Source: Akkermansia muciniphila (GTDB lineage Bacteria; Verrucomicrobiota; Verrucomicrobiia; Chthoniobacterales; Chthoniobacteraceae). From it: a stretch of DNA of 36,163 nucleotides. Below the pieces are notes generated by a model. It did not search any database. It was given only the letters and a program-made list of their open reading frames with translations, and was not told the DNA's origin. Each line of letters starts with the position of its first letter. Position 1 is the first letter of the stretch. Where the stretch lies: contig CAMCYN010000009.1 in the NCBI GenBank assembly GCA_945883955.1, positions 1-36,163 of the forward strand, in the 5' to 3' direction. Position numbers and translations under genes: made by a program. This document shows, in pieces, positions 8,130 to 17,016 of this stretch.

Positions 8130-9284
8130 ATGTCCACGGATCCCGCCTCTCTTTATTCGCGTAAAAACCCGTTCCCTGCCGCTCATACCGTCAACCGTCG
8201 TCTCAGTGGTGGTGCTTCCGAAAAGGAAACCTGCCATCATGAAATTTCCTTGGCTGGATCCGGCCTGATCTATGAGGTCGGTGATTCCTTGGGGGTTTTT
8301 CCCACCAATGATCCGGCTTTGGTGGATGAAATCCTTCGGGCCATTAAAGCCAGTGGGGATGAGCTCGTGCTCGGATCGGATGGTGTCCAAAAACCGCTCC
8401 GCAACGCGCTTTGGAAAGATTTCGTGATCACCGTTCCGTCCAAGGAATTTCTAGCCGCCCTAGTTCTCAAGGCCGGTGACGCAGTGGCCGACATCGCCGC
8501 GCTGACCTCAGATCCAACCCGCAAAAAGGAACTCGAAAGTTACCTCTGGGGGCGCGAAGTCATCGATTTGCTTCTGGCGCACCCGAGCCTAGCCTGGACG
8601 GCCGAAGAATTTGCGAAGTGCATGCGTAAACTCCAGCCGCGCCTCTATTCGATCGCCTCCAGTCAGAAGGCCGTTGGAGAGGCCGTTCATTTGACCATTG
8701 CCACCGTCCGTTACCAGTCGTTTGGACGGCAGCGCAAGGGAGTCGCTTCGACCTTCTTTGCAGACCGCACGGGCGAAGGTGTGCCCGTTCCTGTGTTTGT
8801 ACACACCGCCAAGCACTTCCGGTTGCCCGAAGACTTGGCGACTCCGGTAATCATGGTCGGACCGGGAACCGGGGTGGCTCCATTCCGTTCGTTTCTGCAG
8901 GAGCGTAAGGCGACGGGAGGCGGCGGGAAAAACTGGTTGTTCTTTGGTGAGCAGCGGCGCGCTTCCGACTTTTTATACGAAGAGGAATTGCTGGCCCTCC
9001 AGAAGGCCGGGGTATTGACGCGTCTGGATGTTGCCTTCTCCCGGGACCAGCCGGAGAAGATTTACGTGCAGCATAAAATGCGCGAAGCCTCCGCCGAACT
9101 CTACGCATGGCTCGAAGCCGGAGCGCATTTCTTTATCTGCGGCGACGGCGAGCGGATGGCCAAGGATGTGGACGCGGAGTTACACGCCATTGTGGCCCGC
9201 GAGAGTGGGTGTTCCGCGGAGGACGCTGCGGCTTACGTCGAAGCGCTCAAGAAATCCAAGCGGTACAAGAAAGACGTTTACTAA
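8130..9284 (+). CDS. Sulfite reductase flavoprotein-type FAD/NADPH oxidoreductase lacking the FMN domain
   Basis: Ferredoxin-NADP reductase superfamily protein of 384 residues, related to the C-terminal part of CysJ / cytochrome P450 reductase. It has the FAD-binding, connecting and NADPH domains: GDSLGVFPTND near 53-63, RLYSIASS near 170-177 (FAD), VGPGTGVAPFRSFLQ (NADP) near 245-260, WLFFGEQRRASDFLYEEEL, and FFICGDGERMAKDV near the C-terminus ending in Tyr. The N-terminal flavodoxin (FMN) domain of CysJ is absent, so electrons must pass to a separate carrier or directly to a hemoprotein. No sulfite reductase hemoprotein is in the window. ATG 8130 was preferred; an upstream in-frame ATG at 8058 adds 24 unconserved residues. 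Its TAA interlocks with the recO stop. Confidence 0.9.
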   Translation: MSTDPASLYSRKNPFPAAHTVNRRLSGGASEKETCHHEISLAGSGLIYEVGDSLGVFPTNDPALVDEILRAIKASGDELVLGSDGVQKPLRNALWKDFVITVPSKEFLAALVLKAGDAVADIAALTSDPTRKKELESYLWGREVIDLLLAHPSLAWTAEEFAKCMRKLQPRLYSIASSQKAVGEAVHLTIATVRYQSFGRQRKGVASTFFADRTGEGVPVPVFVHTAKHFRLPEDLATPVIMVGPGTGVAPFRSFLQERKATGGGGKNWLFFGEQRRASDFLYEEELLALQKAGVLTRLDVAFSRDQPEKIYVQHKMREASAELYAWLEAGAHFFICGDGERMAKDVDAELHAIVARESGCSAEDAAAYVEALKKSKRYKKDVY

Positions 9285-9820
9285 GCCGGTGCGATCAGCC
9301 GCGCCAGGAGATCGGCGCGGCTGGTGGGCAGCCTGTGGAGCACTCTTTCCAGGGCGTGTTCGGCTGAAAAATGGGGTGAAGCGATCCCCAGCAGACGAGC
9401 GAGTTCGGATTCAAAATGGAGCATAGCCCGGCGGGAGGCTGCTTCGCGATCCAGATGGCGGAACGCTCGCTCCAGCAGATCGAACAATTCAGGCACGGGG
9501 GTTTCTTTTTCCGCCGCCTTTTCCAGCAACTCCACGGCATAGGCGGCCAGAGCAATTCGGGGATAGTCAGAGCGGATCCCGGGGAAACTCTCCCGTAAGG
9601 TGGCTTCACGCAGGGCGTGCAGGTCTCCGGAGCGAGCCTGTTGGAACTGGATTTCGCAACTATGGAAAAGATCCAGCACCGCGGTAAGACGGCTCTTAGG
9701 GCGCAAGGCCCCTTTGGCGACGGTTTTGATCAGTCCAAATTCCGGCGTTAACCAGGAGACAATCAGGCTGGTCTCCGTGAGCCGGAACTTGCGCAGCAGG
9801 ATGGCGGGAGTGGAGTGCAC
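9281..9820 (-). CDS. recO: DNA repair protein RecO, short form
   Basis: Recombination mediator that loads RecA onto SSB-coated DNA in the RecFOR pathway. The N-terminal OB-fold is recognisable: ILLRKFRLTETSLIVSWLTPEFG and TVAKGALRPKSRL. The helical C-terminal region follows (ALAAYAVELLEKAAEKETP...LFDLLERAF). At 179 residues it is clearly shorter than the usual 230-250, and the CxxC zinc-binding segment often seen near residue 150-180 is missing. The gene is convergent with the reductase: its TAG and the other gene's TAA share the bases CTAA at 9281-9284. ATG at 9820. Assignment rests mostly on the N-terminal half. Confidence 0.82.
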   Translation of the reverse strand: MHSTPAILLRKFRLTETSLIVSWLTPEFGLIKTVAKGALRPKSRLTAVLDLFHSCEIQFQQARSGDLHALREATLRESFPGIRSDYPRIALAAYAVELLEKAAEKETPVPELFDLLERAFRHLDREAASRRAMLHFESELARLLGIASPHFSAEHALERVLHRLPTSRADLLARLIAPA

Positions 9821-9892
9821 GAAAACGAGGGTTCGGAGGCGAAGGGCTCAGCCCCGGAGAGCGTGGCGCTATTAAATAGGATTCGAATTTGC

Positions 9893-11719
9893 TTACGCCT
9901 TCCGCCCGAATTTTTTTTCAAGTTCGAGATAACTCACCTGGATCATCGTCGGGCGGCCATGGGGACAGCAGTAGGGGAGATCGCAGGCTAGAAGGTCTTC
10001 GATGAGTCGGGCCAATTCGGGTTCCCTCAGGGTATCATTCGCTTTTACCGCATGCCGACATACGGTTTTAGCGATCATGTCTTCGCCCATGCGCAGTTTG
10101 GCGCTGCTGGCGTTTGTATCGCGAAGTTCGTCGATAATGTCGTGTAGCAACTGGGCTGGATCGTCCGTTTTAACGAAGGTGGGCAGGGCGTCGATTTTGT
10201 AGGTAGCGGCGCCGAACGGCTCGAGTCCAATGCCTGCTTTTTCGAGTAACTCGAAGTTGCGGTGGATCCAGTCGGCGTCCTTGGGGCCTAGCTGGAGGGT
10301 AATGGGAAGGAGTAGACGCTGGGAGGGGACACCCTGAGTGGTCATCCGCTTTTGCATTTCTTCGAATAGGATCCGTTCGTGAGCCGCATGCTGGTCTACG
10401 AGCACCAGGCCGCTGGAGTTTTCCATCAGTACGTACAGTTTGCCCAGCACCCCCAGAAACCGAAATGTCTCTTTAACCGGGGGCGTCGGTTCCGGAATAG
10501 GGATCGGAATCGGCACGGTGGGCGTGAGCGGTTCGGGCTGTCGAACAGGCCGCTCCGTGCTGGTCACGGGGTCCGAATCGGCCTTGGCGGGGGCTGGAAC
10601 GGGGATTTGAAGACGGGCCCGTTCCTGCTCAGGCGGCAGAAGCGAGGGGTGATCTTGAGGGGCTCGGGTGGGTCTGCTGGGTTCCTCAGGACCCAGAGCC
10701 GGACGGAAAGCGGCGCTCCATTCAGAACGGTTACTTTCCAGAGCCCGGCTGACGGCTTCCCTGACCGCTTCTCTGATTTCGGAGGGCGACCGAAAGCGTA
10801 CCTCCCGTTTGGCGGGATGTACGTTTACATCCACCGCAGCGGGATCCATTTGGATAAAAAGATAGGTCACCGGGTACTGCCCCTTCATCAGGGCGGTATG
10901 GTAGCCCTCGCGGATTCCTTGCGAGAGACTGATGTTTTCAACGGCGCGTCCGTTTAAGAAACAATGTTGTTGCTGGCGGGTCGAGCGGCTCACTCCGATT
11001 CGCCCTACGTAACCCCAGATCCGGGTTCCCCCGGTTTCCAGGGGCGGGATCTCCAGTAATTCATTGGTTAGCCCCGGACCGGTCAGATCCCGGATCCGGT
11101 CCAGAAGGGACGGCGCGGCGGCGAGCTGAAAGGAAATCCGGTCGTCGAGCAGATGCACAAAACTGATCTCGGGATGGGCAATCGAAAGCAGCTGGAGTTG
11201 ATGTTCGACGTGACTGGACTCGGTGGCTTCGGTACGCAGGAATTTTCGGCGGGCCGGAAGGTTGTAAAACAGCGAGCGGACCTCGATTTGAGTTCCAGGG
11301 GCGTCGCCTCCGTCCCGGACCGTTTCGATTCTACCGGCATTAACGAGAATCTCCGTCCCTGCCAGGGCATTGTGTTCGCGGGTGGATAGCCTAAAGTGGG
11401 ACACCGAGGCGATGCTGGGCAGGGCTTCCCCACGAAAACCGAGCGTATGAATCGCCGCCAGATCGTGGCCGGAGCGAATTTTGCTCGTAGCGTGGCGTTC
11501 CAGGCAGAGCAAGGCGTCATCGCGATCCATTCCTATGCCATTGTCGGTGACTTGAATGAGGGAAATGCCGCCGCGGCGAGTCAGCACCTCGATGCGGGTG
11601 GAATGGGCGTCGATGGAGTTCTCGACCAGTTCTTTCACGACAGCCGCTGGCCGTTCAACAACTTCGCCAGCGGCAACTTGGCTGGCTACTTCTTCGGAGA
11701 GCAGGTGAATACGCGACAT
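9893..11719 (-). CDS. mutL: DNA mismatch repair protein MutL
   Basis: MutL couples MutS mismatch recognition to strand incision. It is 608 residues from ATG 11719 (begins MSRIHLLSEEVASQVAAGEV); the reading frame is open far upstream but that extension overlaps the preceding gene and is not conserved. GHKL ATPase motifs: ELVENSIDAH, TDNGIGM and HTLGFRGEALPSI within the first 110 residues. A Pro-rich linker spans about 350-400. The C-terminal domain contains VDQHAAHERILFEE near 435-448, fitting the DQHAX2EX4E endonuclease motif, plus CPHGRP near the end. It is therefore probably the nicking type that works without MutH. It lies 77 bases after the alkyltransferase gene on the same strand. Confidence 0.96.
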   Translation of the reverse strand: MSRIHLLSEEVASQVAAGEVVERPAAVVKELVENSIDAHSTRIEVLTRRGGISLIQVTDNGIGMDRDDALLCLERHATSKIRSGHDLAAIHTLGFRGEALPSIASVSHFRLSTREHNALAGTEILVNAGRIETVRDGGDAPGTQIEVRSLFYNLPARRKFLRTEATESSHVEHQLQLLSIAHPEISFVHLLDDRISFQLAAAPSLLDRIRDLTGPGLTNELLEIPPLETGGTRIWGYVGRIGVSRSTRQQQHCFLNGRAVENISLSQGIREGYHTALMKGQYPVTYLFIQMDPAAVDVNVHPAKREVRFRSPSEIREAVREAVSRALESNRSEWSAAFRPALGPEEPSRPTRAPQDHPSLLPPEQERARLQIPVPAPAKADSDPVTSTERPVRQPEPLTPTVPIPIPIPEPTPPVKETFRFLGVLGKLYVLMENSSGLVLVDQHAAHERILFEEMQKRMTTQGVPSQRLLLPITLQLGPKDADWIHRNFELLEKAGIGLEPFGAATYKIDALPTFVKTDDPAQLLHDIIDELRDTNASSAKLRMGEDMIAKTVCRHAVKANDTLREPELARLIEDLLACDLPYCCPHGRPTMIQVSYLELEKKFGRKA

Positions 11720-11796
11720 TGGCCATTCACTGTACGCCAAAAGGGCTTCAAACCAAAGGTCGGCGCCGCATTCTCCGTAGGGATTCGGGGAACCGC

Positions 11797-12288
11797 TTAA
11801 GATTCCAGATCCAAAAGGCGCCGCTTCCATGCAAGACCGGCCCGGAAACCACTCAGCCCCGTGGCGGCGATGACCCGATGACAGGGGATCCGAAGGAGCA
11901 GACGATTGGAGGCGCACCAACTCCCAATTGCCCTGGGGGAGGTGCCTAGTTCGCGGGCGATTTCCCCGTAGGTGCGTGTTCGGCCGGCCGGTATCGCACT
12001 CAGCGCTGCGCGGAATGCCGTTTCTTCGGATGTTTTCCCCGAAGCCACCGGACAAGCCTCAAGTGCGGTTAAGGCGGCCCAGAGCTGCTCCCGGGAAAGT
12101 GATTCTGGCGGTTCCTCAGGCAGGAGCACCGCAATCAGATTGCCGCCGACGTCCAGCTGTAAGGTCAGATCGAGAGTGCCAAATGTCCAAACCTCGCTGG
12201 TAATGGTGCCTTTGAGGGCCACAGAACGAAGGCAAGAGGGACTAAAATGCGGGGTGCGCCAGAGTCTGCCAAGCCCAGAAGGCGGCAA
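11797..12288 (-). CDS. ogt: Methylated-DNA--protein-cysteine S-methyltransferase (O6-alkylguanine-DNA alkyltransferase)
   Basis: Suicide repair protein that moves alkyl groups from O6-alkylguanine to its own cysteine. The active-site motif IPCHRVIAATG lies near residues 134-144, preceded by the helix-turn-helix recognition region TYGEIARELGTSPRAIGSW with the Asn of the SNRLL hinge, and followed by GFRAGLAWKRRLLDLE. The N-terminal domain (about 25-75) is short and divergent. From ATG 12288 (163 residues) the gene overlaps the upstream coding region by 47 bases; a GTG at 12222 would remove the overlap and is a good alternative start. It sits directly before mutL. Confidence 0.93.
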   Translation of the reverse strand: MPPSGLGRLWRTPHFSPSCLRSVALKGTITSEVWTFGTLDLTLQLDVGGNLIAVLLPEEPPESLSREQLWAALTALEACPVASGKTSEETAFRAALSAIPAGRTRTYGEIARELGTSPRAIGSWCASNRLLLRIPCHRVIAATGLSGFRAGLAWKRRLLDLES

Positions 12289-12646
12289 CAGCCAGCAGCG
12301 CTACCAGCAGAAAAAATACCCACTTTCCTTTCTCCCGATCCCGTCTTCTGGTTCTGGGCGAAACCACAGTGGCTTCGTTGTGCAGATAACGGCTGTCGGG
12401 CAGCTGGACGGCTCCGTGAGGGCTTTTTCGATCGGCTCTTGCCGCGTTTTTTAGGAAAATTTCGCGCTGTTCCTTCTGTCGTTCGGCCGCAATTTTGGGA
12501 GCCACTTCGATGAAGCGCCTGTGCTTTTCAGTCGCAGCTTTGAGGGCGGCTTCCTGTTCCCCGAGGGCCCGACGACGGGCCTCGAAAGGAGTTTCGGCAG
12601 AGGAGGCTTTGGATTTCGAGGCGGGTTTGTTGGTCCTGAAAATCAT
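12242..12646 (-). CDS. Unknown tail-anchored membrane protein
   Basis: I do not recognise this 134-residue protein. Residues 20-75 are charged and helical (ARRRALGEQEAALKAATEKH), likely a coiled coil. A basic stretch (RTRRRDREKGK) precedes one hydrophobic segment near 108-128 (WVFFLLVALLAVAAFWAW), leaving a tail of a few residues. This predicts a cytoplasmic coiled coil anchored by its C-terminus. It follows 18 bases after another protein of the same architecture and overlaps the alkyltransferase gene, so the group is probably co-transcribed. A link to DNA repair is only by position. Confidence 0.7.
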   Translation of the reverse strand: MIFRTNKPASKSKASSAETPFEARRRALGEQEAALKAATEKHRRFIEVAPKIAAERQKEQREIFLKNAARADRKSPHGAVQLPDSRYLHNEATVVSPRTRRRDREKGKWVFFLLVALLAVAAFWAWQTLAHPAF

Positions 12647-12664
12647 GGTGAGATCCTCGGTGGA

Positions 12665-13276
12665 CTAGCGATTGCTTCCGGTAATGAGGGCGACAAAAAT
12701 AAGGAGGCCGACAACAATCAGAGGTAAGGAGAAGGCAAAGCCGACCTTCATCCAGTACATAAAGTCCTGATGCCCGACTCCATTGCTGGCGTACCCGAAG
12801 TCTGCGGCCGAATCGCTGTTGCCGGTGTCTGCGGCGGCAATTCGCGGAATGGTACGCGTGTAATCAGTGCGGGCGTCATCCAGGGCGCTCAAAGCCCGGG
12901 TTAATTCCCGGGTGAGGTCGGGACCGTCGATGCCCTTAAGGTCGAGGGCTTCAAAATATTGAAGATGCTGGCCGAAGCTTTCTCTGACGTTGTGCAGCAT
13001 TTCGGCCCGGCGCTGGGTTTCGAACTCCTCGCGTTCGATGACGACCAGGGCACGGGTGAATTTTTCGATCATGTCGGCTCGGCCCGCCTGAAGTTGGTCC
13101 TGACGGCGGCTGAGGTCCTCGAGTTCGCGCTTTTGACGCTCGATGTGTTCCTGCTGGCGCTTGAGCGCTATGATCTGTTCCTGGGCTCTTTGAACCTGAG
13201 AATCCAGATGTTCGGGAGAAATCTCATCTTCCGACAATTCAAAGCTTTCCTGTGAGGATCGAGAGCGGTCTGACAT
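12665..13276 (-). CDS. Unknown coiled-coil protein with C-terminal membrane anchor
   Basis: Unrecognised protein of 203 residues from ATG 13276 (MSDRSRSSQESFELSEDE). An in-frame ATG at 13426 would add 50 residues of low-quality sequence and was not chosen. Residues about 25-75 are a strong Gln/Glu/Arg-rich coiled coil (QEQIIALKRQQEHIERQ). A second helical region contains EREEFETQRRAEMLHNV. A hydrophobic segment near 178-197 (FSLPLIVVGLLIFVALI) ends six residues from the C-terminus, a tail-anchor layout. It is the first of four closely spaced minus-strand genes (two tail-anchored proteins, ogt, mutL). Confidence 0.7.
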   Translation of the reverse strand: MSDRSRSSQESFELSEDEISPEHLDSQVQRAQEQIIALKRQQEHIERQKRELEDLSRRQDQLQAGRADMIEKFTRALVVIEREEFETQRRAEMLHNVRESFGQHLQYFEALDLKGIDGPDLTRELTRALSALDDARTDYTRTIPRIAAADTGNSDSAADFGYASNGVGHQDFMYWMKVGFAFSLPLIVVGLLIFVALITGSNR

Positions 13277-13520
13277 GGGTGATGTATGGCTTAAAGGCTT
13301 CTCATACCCTACCTCCGGATAGCCAGATTTTTCCGGAAAAATGGAGCAGCATTTTCCCTCTCCATCCCATTTCTGCGCGAGGAGGGTTTTCCACCGTTTC
13401 GGAGAGTTTGCGTTGGGCAGGGCCACTGGGTACGGCGGGGTACACCGGGGAAGCTGTGCGAAAGAGACAGGCTAGGCTTGCAGGAATGCAATCGTTTGCG
13501 AGTGTGTGTGGCTCGCCACG

Positions 13521-16500
13521 ATGGATGTATTTGCACCCCGCTCCCAAGTTCTTGAAGCCGTTCACTCCCTTGCCAACCGCTGGGGAGGGCTAGGGGTATC
13601 CCTAGAAAGCCAGGCTCGTGTTAAAATCTCTAAACGCCACATGGTGAAAGGAGAACTCAAGGGCTTGGAGGCTGTTGTTCAGACGCTCGATGAAGGTTTT
13701 GCCGTGAGCTACGCGGGTCTGCGCAACACTTGGACGGCTGATTGCAGTTGCGGCTCCACCGAAGGCTGTGCCCACACCTTGCTCGCCCTCTGTTCGGCCC
13801 TCGACGTGGATGTGGCGTCTTTCACCTCGGAAACGGCTTCTGAAGAAACTGAGGACGTGGAAGAAATCGCCGCAGCTTCCTTGGGATTTGACGCCAATGT
13901 AGCCCAAAAGTTGGGTCGCTCTCTGAAAAAGGACGAAAGCGCCTACCTTAAAAAGGTAAAGTCGCTCGTGGATCGCTTCGGCGGTGCCCGCTCGCTAACC
14001 GGAGACGCTTTGGATGGATTTCTGGGAGCCAAGCGCCTCGGAGCCCATGAAAGCGTCGAACTCTGGCCATTGCGTCCCAAGACGGTGTGGGAGGGCTGGC
14101 TTTATCTCGCGATCTTTTTGAAAAATCGCGGGATCACTCTCCCCGGATTTCTGGCCACCCTGACCACGGCCTCTGAATTGTCCTCGCTGGAAGGCGAATG
14201 GGAGAGCCGACAGGCTCTTCAGCATTGGGAGGATAATCTGGATCGATTGCTGGGCGAACTCGACACCACTCCGGTGAGCGTGTCGCTCGATGCCCGTCTT
14301 GTGCTTGGGAATGATGCCGCGCGGCTGCAGTGTTTGTATCCCCACCAGGAAGAGTGGGCGCTGCTGGGAGAACGCCAGTTTAACGAACTTTCCCAGCAGC
14401 TCTCCGAAGGCCGGATTGATTGCAACCCGGCCGCCCGATCGCTCCTAGAAGCTTTCTGTGCTTCGTCGATGGGTAATTGTGAAATAGGTTACCTCCGAGC
14501 TGAGGGACGCGAGCGACTGGCGCGTATCCTTTTTAACCCTTCGCTCCACGAACTAATTTTCACTGCGGAAGGCGAACTCTTTCAGCGTCCGACCGAGCGT
14601 CTCGAATGGCGTTTACGCCGCGAGTTTGACGACTGCGGGGATTACTTCCTCGAACTAGCCTTTGCCAATGGCAGGACTCCCTATCCGCCACTTTTCAGCG
14701 TGGGTGGTCATGTGAACTGTTATGTAACCTCCGGGGCGATTTACAACACAGCCCCGCTTCTGCGGCTCGATCCAAAGCAACCGCTCCGGATTCCAGCCAA
14801 GGGCCTCCATTCCGGGCGGGCGGTGCGGTTGTTGCAAGGCCTCGGCGTCTCCCTTCCCGAGCACTTGGCGGAACGTGTTGTGTCGGTGGTTCCGGTGGTT
14901 CACTTGAGATGCTGGCTGGAGATGCGCGGTGGCGAGGAGCGACTTTGCATTAAAGCGACGGCCAATCTTGGAGAGTTCGGCGAGCAACTCCTTACGCCTG
15001 AGGGCTGGGAGAACATTGTTGATCCGATCGACGAGGACCGGATTGTTTCGATCTCGGATGGAGTTTTACGTTCCATCCCCGGCGTTCTCGCCGACATTTC
15101 CCTTCGCGATTTTCGGGCTGACGACGAGGCGTGGGTGCGTGTGGTCGGGAAGCGTTTCCCGGATGAATTCGCCGGCTGGCTCGAAGCGCTCGCGCCCGAG
15201 ATTCAAACGCAGCTCGAAGGCGATCTGGAGAGCCTCCGGAATGCGATCGTAACTGGCTCGGTACAACTCGAGGTGACGGAGAGTTCACCGGACTGGTTTG
15301 ATTTACATGTGGCTCTTTCGGTAAGTGAAACCGAACTGACTCCGGACGAGGTTCAGATGCTCATGGAGGCGCGCGGGAAATTTGTGCGTCTCAAGGGCAA
15401 GGGGTGGAGACGTCTCGAAATTGAAATCGATGATGAAGACGCCGCTCAGCTCGCTGAACTCGGGTTAAGTCCGACCGACATTGATGGCACCCGTCAGCGT
15501 TTTCACGCCCTGCAGCTCGCCTCGTCTGCAGCCAGTCGTTTGATTGAGGAAGAAACGCGCGAGAAAATCCGGCGTCGAGCGGCGGAGTTGCAAATGCAGG
15601 TGATGCCACCACTTCCCGAGGGGGTTAATGCGGACTTGCGTCCTTACCAGTACACCGGGTTTCATTTTCTGTGTTATTTGAGCGCCAATAATTTCGGCGG
15701 AATTCTCGCCGATGACATGGGCTTGGGGAAAACGCTACAGACGCTTACGTGGCTTTCCTGGCTGCGAAAGCAGCCAGATTATACCGGAAAACCAATTCTT
15801 GTGGTCTGTCCCAAGTCTGTGGTTCAGAACTGGTTGCTCGAGGCCGAGCGGTTTACTCCAAACCTTCGCGCCGCCACCTGGCGCGGTGGGGATCTGGCAA
15901 ACCTGCGTCGGAGTTTGGGCAAACTGGATCTTGTGGTGGTGAACTACGCACAGCTTCGTCTCTCTTCGGCCGCCCTGACTGCGCTCAACTGGCACGCGAT
16001 CATCTTGGACGAAGCCCAGTACATCAAAAACCCGGCTTCCCAGACGGCGATCACGGCTTGTTCCTTAAACGGGGCGCATCGCCTGGCGTTGAGCGGTACG
16101 CCCATTGAAAATCGGTTGCTGGATCTGTGGAGTATCATGCAGTTTGCCATGCCCGGCCTTCTCGGGGTCCGCGCTCAGTTTCAACGTCAGTACGATTCCC
16201 GGACGGACAATCTGGCCCGGCGGCGCCTTTCGGCCCGAGTGCGCCCCTTTGTGTTGCGACGCAATAAGAGCGAGGTTGCCAAGGATCTGCCGGCCCGAAT
16301 CGAAGAAGATCTGGTGGTTGAAATGGAAGGAACGCAGGCCTTACTGTATAGTGCCGAGCTCAAGCGGGCTCGTCAGGCGCTTCTGAAGATTAAGAGTGGC
16401 AAGGAATTGGATAAGGAGCGGTTCAATGTCCTGACCTCCCTTTTGCGACTGCGCCAGATTTGCTGTCATCCGGGTCTGGTTAGTGACGAACACGGTTATG

Positions 16501-17012
16501 CGGATAGCGCCAAGCTAGAGGCGCTGACCGACTTGCTCGAGCCGCTTATGGAAGAGGGACACAAGGTATTGGTCTTCTCACAGTTTGTGGACATGCTTGA
16601 ACGTGTCGAACGCGAGCTGGATGCACGAGGGTGGGATTCGTATGTGCTGACGGGTGAAACTGAAGACCGCGGCGAGTTGGTGGCTGATTTCCAGAAGCAT
16701 GAAGGTTCGGCAGTTTTCCTGATCTCGCTCCGTGCCGGTGGGATGGGACTCAACCTGACAGCCGCCTCGTATGTGGTGCTGTTTGATCCGTGGTGGAATC
16801 CGGCGGTGGAAAACCAGGCGATTGATCGCACCCACCGTATTGGGCAGACCCAGCAGGTGATTGCGTATCGGCTGGTGGCCAAGGATTCGATCGAACAGAA
16901 AATCCGCCAGTTGCAACAGGCCAAGAGTGCTATGGCTGGGGATATCCTCGGGGAGGAATCGTTTGCGAAGGCGCTTACTTTGGAGGATTTCCAGTTCCTG
17001 ATGGAGGATTAG
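13521..17012 (+). CDS. SNF2-family ATPase/helicase with N-terminal SWIM zinc finger
   Basis: Large Swi2/Snf2 DNA-translocase-type protein (1163 residues from ATG 13521; ATG 13506 is five codons upstream). A SWIM zinc finger CxCx5CxH lies near residues 75-85 (CSCGSTEGCAH). A long middle region (about 150-680) has no motif I recognise but matches the layout of bacterial SNF2 proteins. The ATPase core has Walker A DDMGLGKTLQTL near 730, DEAQ-box ILDEAQYIKN near 830, LSGTPIENRL near 857, and in the C-terminal lobe VFSQFVDML, SLRAGGMGLNLT and DRTHRIGQTQQV near 1105. All helicase motifs are intact. The next gene begins four bases after its stop. Confidence 0.94.
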   Translation: MDVFAPRSQVLEAVHSLANRWGGLGVSLESQARVKISKRHMVKGELKGLEAVVQTLDEGFAVSYAGLRNTWTADCSCGSTEGCAHTLLALCSALDVDVASFTSETASEETEDVEEIAAASLGFDANVAQKLGRSLKKDESAYLKKVKSLVDRFGGARSLTGDALDGFLGAKRLGAHESVELWPLRPKTVWEGWLYLAIFLKNRGITLPGFLATLTTASELSSLEGEWESRQALQHWEDNLDRLLGELDTTPVSVSLDARLVLGNDAARLQCLYPHQEEWALLGERQFNELSQQLSEGRIDCNPAARSLLEAFCASSMGNCEIGYLRAEGRERLARILFNPSLHELIFTAEGELFQRPTERLEWRLRREFDDCGDYFLELAFANGRTPYPPLFSVGGHVNCYVTSGAIYNTAPLLRLDPKQPLRIPAKGLHSGRAVRLLQGLGVSLPEHLAERVVSVVPVVHLRCWLEMRGGEERLCIKATANLGEFGEQLLTPEGWENIVDPIDEDRIVSISDGVLRSIPGVLADISLRDFRADDEAWVRVVGKRFPDEFAGWLEALAPEIQTQLEGDLESLRNAIVTGSVQLEVTESSPDWFDLHVALSVSETELTPDEVQMLMEARGKFVRLKGKGWRRLEIEIDDEDAAQLAELGLSPTDIDGTRQRFHALQLASSAASRLIEEETREKIRRRAAELQMQVMPPLPEGVNADLRPYQYTGFHFLCYLSANNFGGILADDMGLGKTLQTLTWLSWLRKQPDYTGKPILVVCPKSVVQNWLLEAERFTPNLRAATWRGGDLANLRRSLGKLDLVVVNYAQLRLSSAALTALNWHAIILDEAQYIKNPASQTAITACSLNGAHRLALSGTPIENRLLDLWSIMQFAMPGLLGVRAQFQRQYDSRTDNLARRRLSARVRPFVLRRNKSEVAKDLPARIEEDLVVEMEGTQALLYSAELKRARQALLKIKSGKELDKERFNVLTSLLRLRQICCHPGLVSDEHGYADSAKLEALTDLLEPLMEEGHKVLVFSQFVDMLERVERELDARGWDSYVLTGETEDRGELVADFQKHEGSAVFLISLRAGGMGLNLTAASYVVLFDPWWNPAVENQAIDRTHRIGQTQQVIAYRLVAKDSIEQKIRQLQQAKSAMAGDILGEESFAKALTLEDFQFLMED

Positions 17013-17016
17013 TAGG

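Noticed and set aside
9825-9890. tRNA-like stretch with a TTCGAAT loop after recO
   Set aside because: The bases beside the loop do not pair as a T-arm on either strand and no acceptor stem is found.
11720-12055. Extended N-terminus of MutL (112 codons upstream in frame)
   Set aside because: It overlaps the conserved PCHRV region of the alkyltransferase gene in another frame, and MutL family sequence begins exactly at ATG 11719.
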